From Mycosarcoma maydis (Eukaryota; Basidiomycota; Ustilaginomycetes; Ustilaginales), in the NCBI RefSeq assembly GCF_000328475.2, contig NC_026479.1:186001-250000 (forward strand): a stretch of 64,000 bases of DNA, in the 5' to 3' direction. Each line of letters opens with the position of its first letter. Position 1 is the stretch's first letter. The position numbers and the translations under genes are program-made. Of this stretch, positions 11,048-22,363 are shown piece after piece. The notes beneath the pieces were generated by a model that was given only the letters and a program-made list of their open reading frames with translations, was not told the origin of the DNA and made no database searches.

Positions 11048-12030
11048 CCGCTTATGGCACAAAGCGTTCTGACAGTGCTTGCGCAACGCACCAAGTCATG
11101 AGTTTGCCCGCCCTGTTCTGGCCTATGTCTGCTTGTGTATCCAGTGTGAATCTGCCGCTGCCATGAATCGGATGGGATCGCCCTTGCCTCTGCCTATCTT
11201 GCTGCCATGCTTCTCCGCCCTGTTGTGGCGTCACTCGAGCCTAGGTCTGCCATAGCGGGCTGTCTCGTGTGATTCCCCTCTGGCGATGCATGCCTCAATC
11301 CCACCTCTACACCGCCGGACGCTTTCTGTCCTCGTCGATGGCGTTCGAATGGCAAAAAGCCTTTCTGGTTCACCTCGGCCGTTCTACCCCAAGCCTTGGC
11401 AATCCGCACCCCGGATCCATTTCTGACCTCTCACCTTTGGCCTCTGGATTTCCCCTTCCGCCCTTGCTCCTCTTGCTCCTCGACACACGCCTCAGCTTGA
11501 ATTCGTCTAGCCAACGCCGTAGTCGCATTCGTGACTGTCAACCGTCATTAATTGCATGTACGCCATCATCTCTCCTTCGCTTTCCCTTACCTCATCCTCC
11601 GCTCCTCGTCACCATCTCCCGCCAACACCACCATCGACCCGCCCAACACGGTCGTTACCAACATATCCCCCCTCTCCGTCTCCAACCTTTTCTGATCGTG
11701 TCAACGAGCTCCACGACCCTCTATCCGCCTACCAGCCCCTTCCATCCTTGCTCTCGTGCTTTGTCTGGTGTGGGTGACTCTTCGTCATCTAGGCCTTTGA
11801 GTATAGCCGTCTACCCTCCCCCACCCTTCTGGGACCTCAAAACCAAGTCTACTAGCCTCGACCTCACAGGCAGCATCGTCGACATCAAGCATCGTCGTCG
11901 TAGCTACCTTCGGTGATCCATCTCACCGTCGTCGCCCTTTTCCCTTGTACCACCTAAGCTTGCCAACCGCATTGCTTCTTTCGTCCTTGATCATCCCGCA
12001 ACTCCTGCTAGGGAGCTGAGTCCCTTCAAA

Positions 12031-15000
12031 ATGGCGGACAACGGCTACGGCTCCCGAGAGAACCTCCGTCGACGTTCTGCTGCTCAGAGCGTCGAATCGG
12101 ACACACCCGCTGCGGCTGGCTTCTACCAACCCGGTCAACCCATCGGTTTCATTCGCGCTCGCGGCAGCCCTTACGAGAAAAAATACTTCTCCAGGAAACT
12201 TGGCTACTGCTGTCTCTTTCTCGCTCCCGGTGTCCTGCTCGTCGTCCTCGCCATCACGCTGCTGCCCGTACTCTACGCTGTCGCCAACCACGCTCTTCAC
12301 ACAGCCGTGCTTCACGTAGACCAGTCCAACATTACCTCCCCCGGCAACACATCCTTCCCGCTCACCCTCGAAGGTCAGACCAAGAAGGTCGGCATCTTCC
12401 CTGCCCATCTCTTCTTTCGTGAGCCCGTTCAGGTCTACTGGGTCCTGCCACCTCAACCTGGCCAAGTCGCTTCGCCAGAGACCTTGACCGAGGTCAATCT
12501 GGGCCAGTTCCGTCTCGACTACATTGGTGCCGCGGCAGGTCACGCACGCATCAAGCAGGTATGTATCTTTTCTCCTTACCATTCCACTTTGCACCCTCAA
12601 CATGCACTCGCGCTCACTCTTCTTGCTTCCTTGCTATCTTTCAGGCCACCAACTTTGAGATCAACGACGTCGAAGGCTTCAGCGAGTTTGCCAAGTTCCT
12701 CATCTCTCAACCTGAATTCACATGGAAGCTCAATTGCTCCAGCGTGCATGCAGAGGCCTTCTCGTTTTTACCCACCTACAAGAATCTTGTCTTCAACAAG
12801 CACATCATCATCAAAGGTTTCAACAACTTTGAAGATGTCGAGATTCTTGACTTCCAGCTTCCCGGCGATGACCCTGCAGGTGGTATCTCGGTCTCAGTCA
12901 CCACTTCCCTTGTCAATCCCTCGCCATTCGGTGTTCAGCTTGGCACGCTCAACCTTGGTCTCTACTACCAAGGCCTGTACCTCGGTCCTGCTACGACTTC
13001 CAACCTCAATGTCTCTTCAGGTCGCAACGTCATCACCCTCAGCGGTCGACTTATACCCCACAACGACAACGCCACCGCACTCGACTTGCTCGGAAAGCTC
13101 TTCACCGGCTACATTAACGGAGAAAGTTTGCCCGTACAGGCGCGCGGTAGCTCGGTTCAACAGGCTAACGGCGACTACGTTGGCTGGCTCAGCACCGGTA
13201 TCACTGCTCTCGAGCTCGCCGTACCTCTTAAGGCCCCCCAGCCCATCAACCCGATCAAGAGCATCAGCATCGGCTCGCTTGCTCTCGTCTACACACCCGA
13301 GACCGCTTATGAACCAACCGCCTTCTCGAGCGCGCTCTCGGCCGTGCTCGGTCTGCCCTTTGGTTTCTCGCTCTCCATCGTCAACACGGCCAACACCTTC
13401 ACGATCCTCTTCCAGGGTGCGCAAGTGGCTACCATCAACTCTGCCTACTCCAACACCACCACCCAGCTCTCGCTCGTTAGCGCTGGCCAGACTGCAGGTA
13501 CGCTCGACCTCACCCTCCCTCCTTCGACGCTGACGCTCGCCAACAACACCGCTGCTGCACGCAAGGAGCTCGAGAACTTCCAGACCTACCTTACCCTCAG
13601 CAACGGAACCGAGATTCGTCTACAGGGCGCCGCCAAGGCTATCACCGACACTCCTCTGGGTCGTGTCTTGCTCGATGGCATCGTCTTTGATGTCGACNNN
13701 NNNNNNNNNNNNNNNNNNNNNNNNNNNNNNNNNNNNNNNNNNNNNNNNNNNNNNNNNNNNNNNNNNNNNNNNNNNNNNNNNNNNNNNNNNNNNNNNNGAT
13801 TATGGCATCGTCTTTGATGTCGACAGCGGTCTTTTGGGTCTCCAGGGCCTCAGTGCCTATCCCACGCTCATCACCAGCGTTGATGTCACCGGTGGTACGA
13901 GCGAAGGCATCAACCTCGCCGTCGGCACCACGCTCGTCAACCCTTCCAACTTGAATCTCACCATCGGCGACAGCTCGTTCCAGCTGGTCAACCGCGATGT
14001 CCTTGGTACCGTCACCATTCCGGGCCTCAACTTGATGAGCGGAAGGAACGATGTCAACGCCACTTCGGTCTTTAACCCCAACTCGAGTCCCTTCGGTCTC
14101 GAGACGCTCAACCGTTTCATCTCGGGTCAGGACACTGAGCTGGGCATCAATGGGTTTTCGGGCTCAACCGCCGTCTCGTCGCTGCTTCCTGCCCTTTCAC
14201 AGATTCGTCTCAAGTCGACGCTGCCAGGTCTCAAGGCATCGCTTGTGCGCTCCGCCAACCTGACCGTCTTGGACACTACCGGCGTCACCAACAACCTGGC
14301 CGACTCCACCGTCTATCTCAACAACCCCTTCTCCTCGCCGCTCACCATCACGCGCATTCGCTCCAACGTCACATCGCATGGTATCTTTGTGGCGAGCATC
14401 GACACCCCGCTCAACTTTGTCGCTCAGGGCCGTTCCGTGACCCAGTCGCCTCCTGTTTCGCTTGGCCTCAACCTCTACCCGCCCGACATTTTCGCGCTTG
14501 TACGTGCACTTGCCGTGCAGAGTGGTCAGGACCCTGCCTACATTGACGGTGTCGTTCAGCTCGGTGGCTACACGCTAACACCCACTACGTCGGCCAACAC
14601 ACGCCGTTCGCTCAGCTCGGATGACACCGAGGCCAGCTACGACTACGAGGACGACAACGAGCTGGCCCACGCCATGATGGACGGCGTCAACAACGCCGAG
14701 ACGCTCGCTCATGTCGCTGATTGGGCTGAGCGCGACCAGACCAACGCCGTTGGCGAGTCGGGCGAGCTCAAGAAGCGAGCCAACCTCTACACAGGCTTCG
14801 ATCTGCCCACCTACATCGACCGCGCCTTCAAGTCTGCCACGGCCAATCTCGAGATCGTCTCGGATGCCAACATCGGCGACTATTCCACCACGCTCACTTT
14901 TGCTCAGCAGAACGTACCGCTCGGTACCGACGTCACGCTTAACAAACTTCTGCCTGTCCTCGCTGGCCCCATTGTGCAAAAGATTGTCGACAACGCCATC

Positions 15001-18000
15001 CTCAACATTGACCGAGTCACGATTCTCAACCCTCAACAGAACAGTTTCCAGACTGCTCTACAGGGCACCATCACCAACTCGGGTCCGTTTGACGCAACCA
15101 TTTCGTTCACAAATGGTCTCGACGTCACCTGGAACGGCCGACTCCTTGGTAAGATTGCCATGCCCAATGTGACGCTCGCCGGTGACGTCGGTGCTACGCT
15201 CGAGATCCTGGCTCAGTTTGTTGTTGCCGATGTTGGCTACCTCACCGAATTCACCCGATACCTGCTCACCGAGCAGAGCTTCGTGTGGAACATTGCCGGC
15301 AACGGTCTCAGCGTTGCAGCGCTCGGCATTCAGGTCAACGACATCAACATCTCCAAGAACGTCATCCTTAGCGCTTTCAATGGTCTCAGGGATAGCGTCA
15401 TCATCAACTCGTTCGATCTGCCTTCCAACGACCCGGCCGGTGGTATCCACCTCACCGCCGCCACCACCATCTACAACCCGTCGCAGGTCGGCGTCCAGCT
15501 TTCTCGCTTCGGTGTCAACCTGAATCGCAACGAAACCTTCATTGGTCCCTCAGCTGCGCAGGACGAGTTTGTGCTGCAGGCGCTTGCTGTCACCACGCTG
15601 CCGCTCGTTGGTCGATTGGTGCCGCAGAGCTCTGAACAGGGTCTTGCTGTGGTCTCGGAGATCTTCACACGCTTCGTGGCCGACCTCAACACGGACGTCA
15701 TGGTTTTGGGTGACTATGCCGGTCCCGAGAGTGTCAGCTGGCTCAACGATGGTATCAAGTCGCTTGCCGTCCGAGTTTCACTGCCTTCGCAGAAATTCAC
15801 CGTCATCCGAACCATCTCGATCAATCAGATTTCACTCTTCTTTACGACGCAAACTGCTTGGAACCCACCCACGAGCTCCAACAACACACAGTCCGAATTC
15901 TTCCTTCCCTTCGCCTTCCCTCTGGATATTCAGCAGGTCGGTGGTGGCTTCATTGCCGGCTACCAGGGTCAGAATATGGCCCTGCTCGACATTCCGCTCT
16001 CGCCCTCGATCACCGATGTCACCGCACGAATCCTGACGCTTATGTTTAGCAACGTGCCCTTCTCGGTCTACGGCAACCAGCACCCGAGGTTCTCGCAATT
16101 CCTTGCTGATACCACGGCCAACAACCAGGTCACCTTTAACCTGAATGGTATCGCCAACACCAGGGCCAACACTGCCGTCGGTTTGCTATCCATCAATAAC
16201 ATTCCGTTCAACGTCGACACGAACTTGTTGGGTCTGCAGAACCTCAACGCTCGTCCTGCCATTGTTTCCAACCTGGACGTGTTCCGCGGCTTCCCGTCGT
16301 ACCTCCAGATCAATGTCGACACGACGCTCTTCAACCCTTCGCACATCACGATCGGTACAGGCGACGTTTCCTTTGACGTTATCTTCTTGGGCCGCAAGAT
16401 CGGTACCGCTGTCATCAAGGGTCTTGTGCTTGTTCCTGGTATCAACATTGTTCCTACCGAGGTGCGCTACTCGCCGCAGGGTGCCGAGAACACACGCGCT
16501 GGCCAGACGTTGCTCGAGAACTATGTGCAGGGCATCGTTTCGAACACCATCATCCAGGGTACCCGAGACACGACGCCCATCGAGTCGTTGAAGCAGGCGC
16601 TCTCCGGAATCCGTCTGAACGCCGACATCCCGCCGCTCACGCAACTTCTTATCACGAGGGCCAGGCTCACGATCCCGCCCAATATTGCACAGACCAGTAT
16701 CGCGCAGGTCAACTTCGATCTGCGCAACCCCTTCACGGCATCCATCAACCTGCTCAGGGTTAAAGCTGGCGCTTCATACCAGAACATCACACTCGGCGAG
16801 ATCAACCAGGATCTGTCGAGCAATCCGATCCGCGCACCTGGTCACACGACCATCACATCGCGCTTCCTGCCCTTCAACTTTAACCTGGACCCCAAGAACC
16901 TCATCCGCTTTGTGCAGGCGGCTGCTGCCGCGACGGGTACCGATCTTGGTCCTCTGCCGCCGCTGTTCGCCCAGGTGCTGGCTCAGGAGTCTACACAGAC
17001 AACCGTCAGCCCATATCCCGACTTCAACCCTCCCAACTGTGTGTCTGGCCGCCAGTTCGATGTGCTTGACGCCATTCTGCGTACGCTGCAGGGTCTCACC
17101 ACCCGACTGGATGTGCAGTCGGGCGTCAGACTGGACGAGTACTTCACCAACCTCAACTTTGTGCAGCAGCCTGTGCCTACCGAAACGGATCGCACGGCGC
17201 TCTACCTGCTCGGTCCTGCGGGTGCGCCGATTGTGCAGAACATTGTGGACCAGGCTGTTCTCAAGGTCGACATCGCAAACATCACCAGCGTCACCAACAC
17301 TGGCTTTGATGTGTCACTCGCTGGCTCGCTCACCAACACGGGTCCGTTCGATGCGTTGATTGAGTTCACCGGGCCGCTCACGGTCACGTGGCAGGGCAGG
17401 AACATCGCCCAGCTCACGCTGCCGCCCATCTGTGCGCTCGCCAATGAAGGTGTACCCGAGCTGAGGACGAGCGGTCGCCTTACCATCACCGACCTCCGCG
17501 GCTTCACCGACTTCGCGACGTTCATCTTGCACAACCCGTCGTTCCAGTGGACCGTGTCGTCGAACAAGGTCACCGTGCGTGCGCTGCAGATCATCTACAG
17601 CAACGTCATCCTGTCGAAGAACATCGACTTTTTGGCATTCAACAACCTGCCCAACGTCACAACGAGCAACTTTGACGTCTACGGCGAGACGAGCAACACG
17701 CTGCTCATCCGTACCAACGCTGCGATCCCGAGTCCTGCCACGCTCGGAATTCAGCTGGATACAGCCAACTTTGAGATCTTCTTCATGGGCACCGACATCG
17801 GTCCGGTGCATTCGAGCAACCTCTTCCTCGCTGCACTCTCCATCACCGACACGGTGCTCGAGGGTGCGATCACCGCCAAGTCTGGACGCGATCTGCAGAA
17901 CACGGGTATCCTGTTCACCAACTTTTTGCAGGGCAAAACACAGATCCTTCAGACCACGGGTGTCTCGGTCGTCACCCAGGCCAACGGCAATCAGCCCGTC

Positions 18001-20004
18001 AATTGGCTCAGTGCCGCGTTCCGCACGCTCACAATTGACGTGACGCTTCCCGGTAAAATCTACCAGATCATCTTCTCGATCACCTTGTCAGATCTTACCG
18101 TGTTCGTCAACGGCAACCCGGCGGATTCGTACACGGTGCCTTCGAGTTCGAACTCGACCATTGCCACGTTTGCGAATCCGTTCACGTTCGGCCTGCAGCC
18201 GATCCAGGCGTCGCCGCACATCAACCTGTCGTACTCTGGCGGCAATACGGCGTACCTGGACCTGCCGTTGGCCAATGTGCAGGCGGGCACGTCGCGCGGA
18301 CCGCAGGACTTCCAGGCGCTGCAGCTCATGTGGCGCAGGCAGGACATTGTGGCCGTCGACCGTCCCAACTTCCAGGCATTCTTTGCGCAGCTGACCGATA
18401 CGCCGCGAGGTACGTTCGACCTTCGCGGTGGTACGGATGTGGTGGCCAGAACGGTGATCGGCAACATTCCGATCGGAGGCATTCCGTTCAACGTGACCAC
18501 ATCACTCGCCGGTATCAACAGCTTCAACGGTGTCACGACGCTTTCAGATGTAACGGTTAGCAGTGGTACTGCGGCGTTCCTGTGGGTGCCGCTCAAGGTG
18601 ACGCTCGAGAACCCGTCGAACTTGACTGTGTTCACCAACGAGGTGTTCCTTCCGGTGCTCTTCTCCGGCGTGGTGGTGGGACGAGCCGAGATCACGGTGC
18701 TGGGACTGATTCCCGGAAGCAACTTGGTGCAATCGTACTTCTACTACGCGCCCGCCAACGCCAACGATACGACGGCGCAGCAGCTGCTCAACCGGTATGT
18801 GCAGCCATCGCTGTCGGATGGCACCTCGCGTCAGGATGCGCCGCTGGTCATCGACGGCACGCAGGGACCTCAGACCAATCTGACGCCGTACGATTCGTTG
18901 CGACCTGCTCTTGCTGGTGTCAGGCTGACGACCACGCTCGAGGGTATCGCTTCGCGTATCGTGACGCACATCAATGTCTACCTGACTGCCAAGACGCTGC
19001 TCACGGGACTGCCCAACTTACTCGGTCTTCCCGGTGCGCCGAATCCCGTGGTCGAGATCGATTTGACGGCGCAGAACCAGTTGCAAACCAACCTGTACAT
19101 TGTCGCTCTGCAGACGTCGGCCAAGATCGCAGGCTCGACGCCCAGAGATGCGTCCAACCCGGACGCAATGGTGTCGTACACGTTCCCGTCGCCATTCGGA
19201 GTCAACGCTGGTGGATCGGCTACGTCGCCTAGGGTGCCTGATGTGGTGTTGCCCAAGGGTCTGCTTCAATCGCTGCCGGTGATTGGTAAGGATCTGGATA
19301 TCTACAACCGAATCCCGGTTCGACTGGGACCCTCGGTTGGCGACAGCTACTTGGCGCCTGCTCTCGAGTACAACGAGCTGAACATTAAGACCGACTACTT
19401 TATCGACTTGGGTCTGGGTATCATCCCACTTAACCCAGTCGAGACGATCGCGGAACTGCTGGGACAGATCATCAATACGGGTGCGGATCTGACCAATATC
19501 TTGGGTGGTCTGTTGGGCAATTTGGCGCAGGGCAATGTGGTTGGTGGTCTGGATACTGCGGCCAAGGGGCTGCTGTGTACGTTGACGAATGCGACCAAGG
19601 GGTTGGGATTGGGAATTCTGAATCCGATTCAGCAGGCGGCGAGTTGTCCCGGTGCTGCGTCGTCGACGAGTGGCAGTGCTTCGTCGAGCAATGCTGCGTC
19701 TGCAGCAGCAGCAGCTTTGTCGTCCGTGACGGGCGCGGTTGGCTCGGGCGCTGCGGCTGGAGCAAGCGCTGCGAATTCAGGTGCCAGTGCTGCTGCCGCC
19801 GGTCTCAGCAATGCGGTCAGCGGCCTCACCGCTGGGGTCGCTGGCGTTCTCGGTGGTACTGCCAACTCGCCCGCTGCTGCAACCTCGCCCGCCGCCGCTG
19901 CGGCGGCTGCGCCAACTTCGTCCTCCGCTGCTCCTCTCCTAGGCTTGGCTACAGGCCTCGTCCGTCGTGCACAACCCACTCCTATGCGCTTGCACTTGCT
20001 CTGA
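12031..20004 (+). CDS. Giant single-pass membrane protein with three DUF3712-type super-modules (gene interrupted by an assembly gap)
   Basis: Exon 1 is 12031-12558 (176 codons), an 86-base intron follows at 12559-12644 (GTATGT...TTTCAG, phase 0) and exon 2 runs to the TGA at 20002-20004. A 100-N gap at 13698-13797 shifts the frame, but both flanks share 23 bp. If they are the same DNA, the product is about 2,586 residues. Residues 1-57 are polar, one transmembrane helix spans about 58-83, and the rest should be lumenal or extracellular. It has three tandem super-modules, marked by VEGFSEFAKF (185), VGYLTEFTRY (997) and LRGFTDFATF (1751), and by FDVDSGLLGL (524), FNVDTNLLGL (1322) and FNVTTSLAGI (2082). 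Sub-blocks resemble DUF3712/LEA-2 beta domains. An acidic linker (about 787-845) with RR and KKR at its ends joins modules 1 and 2. The C-terminus is Ala/Ser-rich. Function is unknown; a wall- or vacuole-facing structural or bridging role is a guess. Confidence 0.85.
12559..12644 (+). other. Intron 1 of the giant gene
   Basis: An 86-base intron with donor GTATGT and acceptor TTTCAG; a CTCAC at about 12613-12617 is a possible branch site. Both flanks are in phase 0, and removing it joins the membrane-anchor exon to the repeat exon without a stop. Confidence 0.88.
13675..13824. other. Assembly gap (100 N) flanked by a 23-bp direct overlap
   Basis: The N run occupies 13698-13797. The 23 bases before it (13675-13697) recur exactly at 13802-13824, four bases after it. 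The reading frame differs by one across the N run, because 100 is not a multiple of three, but it is the same relative to the shared 23 bases. The simplest reading is that two contigs overlap and the gap is a fixed-size placeholder, not missing sequence. Confidence 0.85.
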
Positions 20005-20644
20005 CCAAAGATACCCCCGTCCCCGCGCCCAGTTACACCGCGTCACACTCTTTTTTGCGCTTGTTTGTTTCTAGCATGTATCTCGATGCCTGTTCGCTTC
20101 CACACTCTCTTTCTCTTCCACACTCTCTTTCTGGTGCGCTCCGTTTCCCTCCAAATCACGAATTGTGAATCTCTGTGCTTCTTGTCTGCTTCACCGCTTG
20201 TGTACTCGCTCGTCTCGCGCGCTCCACTTCACGCAGCTCTCACAACACTCTCTCCCCCTTGCTTCCAGTAGTCACGCTCCACACACTCCACACTTGGCAT
20301 GAATCCCACGAATCCCGGTTCACACACCGTGAATGTCTTCAGCCTGAATACGCCCCATACCGAATCAACCCCCGTCCAAGTGCGTAACAACCGCAAAGCA
20401 CGAACGGTGAACAGAAACGAGAAACGAGAAACGACAAACGACAAACGAGATGCAAAAAAGCACAAACCACAAACCACAAAAAGTTGAAATTTTCATTCGA
20501 GCACCAAGGCGTGAGGTTAGAGTGAAAACCAGCGTGCAGCAGGAAGCGTGCAGGCGGCGAAACATCAATTCACAATTTCAAACGGCGATAGGAAAGTCAC
20601 AAGAACAAGCATAGATGAGAGACGACAAGCTCTGCCAGGGTTTG
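20005..20644. other. Convergent 3' region
   Basis: This lies between two converging genes. It contains CACTCT-rich tracts, a motif copy at about 20155-20170 (AATCACGAATTGTGAATC), and a tandem AAACGA/ACGACAA-like purine tract around 20415-20480. No gene was found. Confidence 0.5.
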
Positions 20645-22363
20645 CTAATCATCCTGCAACTGATCACCTTCTTCATCGTCCTTGTTCGAGTGGACGGACG
20701 ATGTTTGTTGCTTGATGATGGGCGAACGTTCGCGCGATGCAGGTTTCATAGCACCATCCTCCGCCCTCTCGACAACTGCATCAGGCTTGGAAAATGCTGT
20801 TGCTGATGCACCGACGTGGTTCGAAGCATGCTGCTGCTTGGAAGCAAGCTCGGTTGGAGGACGAGACATGGGCTCTTCATTGTAATCGGCAGTGCCTGTC
20901 TTGGTCTCCAACTCACGAACGCGAGCTTCAAGGCCTCGCACGCGACCCTCCCACAAGACGCGTTCCTCGCGAACACGTCGTTCGACTGTCTCTTCAAGCA
21001 CACGACGGCTCGATTGGAGCGTCTGAAGCAACGTGTTCGAACGCTTGATCTGATCCTCAAGCGTTGCCTTGAGCGTACGACTATCGTAGAGCGAATCGTA
21101 AAAGTCGGAAAATAGCGAGAGGAAATGCGCTTTGGATGAGGGCGGCGAACGCAAGTGATCCGGCAAGCGCGCTGTGGGTGGCGGATTGTATGCTGGGCGT
21201 CCCCCCGGATGAGCGCGCGCAAACTGAGTAGTATGATAGGCAGGAGAAGGCAGCGTAGCCGTCTGAGGAACGTGACCGCCGCCTTGCAAACGCGTTGCAG
21301 GCGCTTGACGGGCGAGCGGATTAGCAGTGTGAGGCATGTCGGGCATTCGGCCGTCGCGTAAACCAAGCGTGTCTTCGCGCTCTTCACGACGGAAGGATTC
21401 CGACGACTCGGCTAGACGAGAGCCAGAAACAAGACGCTGCTGCGGTTCGCCGCGAGCGAGCGCGGAAGGCTGCGGTGCTTGGAGCGACGAAGGATTGGGA
21501 CGGATGTTTGACTCGCGAGGTGGCTGGTCTTGAGGCATCGGGTGATCGCGGCTGTCAAAGCCAAACGAAAGCTTCTGGGGAGGAGCGCTCTTTGCAATGC
21601 CCGAAGACGACTTGACAAGGCCGGTGCTCTCAAAAGCTGAGCCAGAACCCGTGTCAATGTGCAATCGACTTGCTTTTGCCTGTGCAGCATCGCCTCTCCT
21701 GCGAGCGAGCATGCCTGGGCCGTGGTCGAGGTTATCGTCATAGCTCGAGGCTGAGAGTACCGAGGGCCGGTGTGGGTCCTGCATGTGTGGCAAGGGACCG
21801 CCAGCACCAGACGCAGGGCTGTGTGCGGGCCGATCGTGCGGCGAGAGGCGTTCGTTGGATCTGTTGGCGTAAGGCGGGTTCAAGGGTGAGCGCAGATCGT
21901 CTTGGTACGCGTCGCGCTCATCGAAATAACGCTGGCCCGAGTGAGAAGCGCCATCGGCTCTGCGGAAGGAAGGAGAACGAGCACCGCTGCCAGGCTCGTC
22001 ACGTCGACGATCGTCGCGGTCAAGACCATCTCCGAGTCGTCTGCGCTTGAGCGCAGTAGCTGCAGGATCTTCACGCATCGCTACGTCGTCGTCAGCTGTG
22101 TTGGGGTTGAGAGGAAGGGGAAGTTGGGAACGAGGGCTCGAGGCGTGACGGGCGTTTGGCAGGGTTGGACCCGAGGGAGGCAAATGCGAGTACCTAGGAT
22201 CTTGAGGCGCTTGACGAGGAGGGGAGTAACGGCCAGCGCCGTCGATGGTGGATCTATAGCGAGCGTCGAGCAGCTCGTCTCTGCGAATGGCTTCTTCCTG
22301 CTCAAATCTGCGTTTTCGCTCAATCCAGAGGTCGCGAGAACGGTCGATGGGCTCTTCGTGCAT
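20645..22363 (-). CDS. Unrecognised Arg/Ser/Pro-rich protein with C-terminal coiled coil
   Basis: A 572-residue ORF starting with ATG. I do not recognise the family. The N-terminus is highly charged (DRSRDLWIERKRRFEQEEAI) and may be helical. Residues about 45-410 are low-complexity and rich in Pro, Ser, Arg and Asp, as in disordered nuclear proteins. The only well-ordered part is at about 415-500. It begins with AHFLSLFSDFYDSLYDSRTL and continues as a heptad-like coiled coil with many Arg, Glu and Leu residues, ending near VRELETK. The C-terminal tail is acidic and Ser-rich. An AG just upstream of the ATG on the minus strand (after CTGC) means a 5' intron or extra exon cannot be excluded. A role in nuclear regulation or scaffolding is only suggested by composition. 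The upstream leader on the coding strand is pyrimidine-rich, as for other genes here. Confidence 0.7.
   Translation of the reverse strand: MHEEPIDRSRDLWIERKRRFEQEEAIRRDELLDARYRSTIDGAGRYSPPRQAPQDPRYSHLPPSGPTLPNARHASSPRSQLPLPLNPNTADDDVAMREDPAATALKRRRLGDGLDRDDRRRDEPGSGARSPSFRRADGASHSGQRYFDERDAYQDDLRSPLNPPYANRSNERLSPHDRPAHSPASGAGGPLPHMQDPHRPSVLSASSYDDNLDHGPGMLARRRGDAAQAKASRLHIDTGSGSAFESTGLVKSSSGIAKSAPPQKLSFGFDSRDHPMPQDQPPRESNIRPNPSSLQAPQPSALARGEPQQRLVSGSRLAESSESFRREEREDTLGLRDGRMPDMPHTANPLARQAPATRLQGGGHVPQTATLPSPAYHTTQFARAHPGGRPAYNPPPTARLPDHLRSPPSSKAHFLSLFSDFYDSLYDSRTLKATLEDQIKRSNTLLQTLQSSRRVLEETVERRVREERVLWEGRVRGLEARVRELETKTGTADYNEEPMSRPPTELASKQQHASNHVGASATAFSKPDAVVERAEDGAMKPASRERSPIIKQQTSSVHSNKDDEEGDQLQDD

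Larger units (their letters stand above)
8361..12030. promoter_or_regulatory. Long intergenic region and leader of the giant gene
   Basis: No convincing gene lies in these 3.7 kb. The first 2.3 kb contain many 7-bp motif copies (near 8705, 8732, 8850, 8880, 9033, 9108, 9653, 10261-10281, 10305, 10497), CTAACTTA-type motifs at about 9221 and 9984, and the GTT microsatellite. From about 10690 to 12030 the plus strand is strongly pyrimidine-rich, with CTCGTGACTG copies near 10695 and 10745 and a CAG tract. This looks like a core promoter and long 5' leader of the gene at 12031. The ORF at 11269-11916 lies in this stretch and is rejected as low-complexity. Confidence 0.5.

Noticed and set aside
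11269..11916. 215-codon ORF before the giant gene
   Set aside because: It lies in a pyrimidine-rich leader, its composition (Pro, Leu, Ser) simply mirrors that bias, and there is no domain.
13698..13797. Gap as a place where two separate genes end and begin
   Set aside because: The shared 23 bases on both sides and the continuous DUF3712-type content in register argue for one gene.
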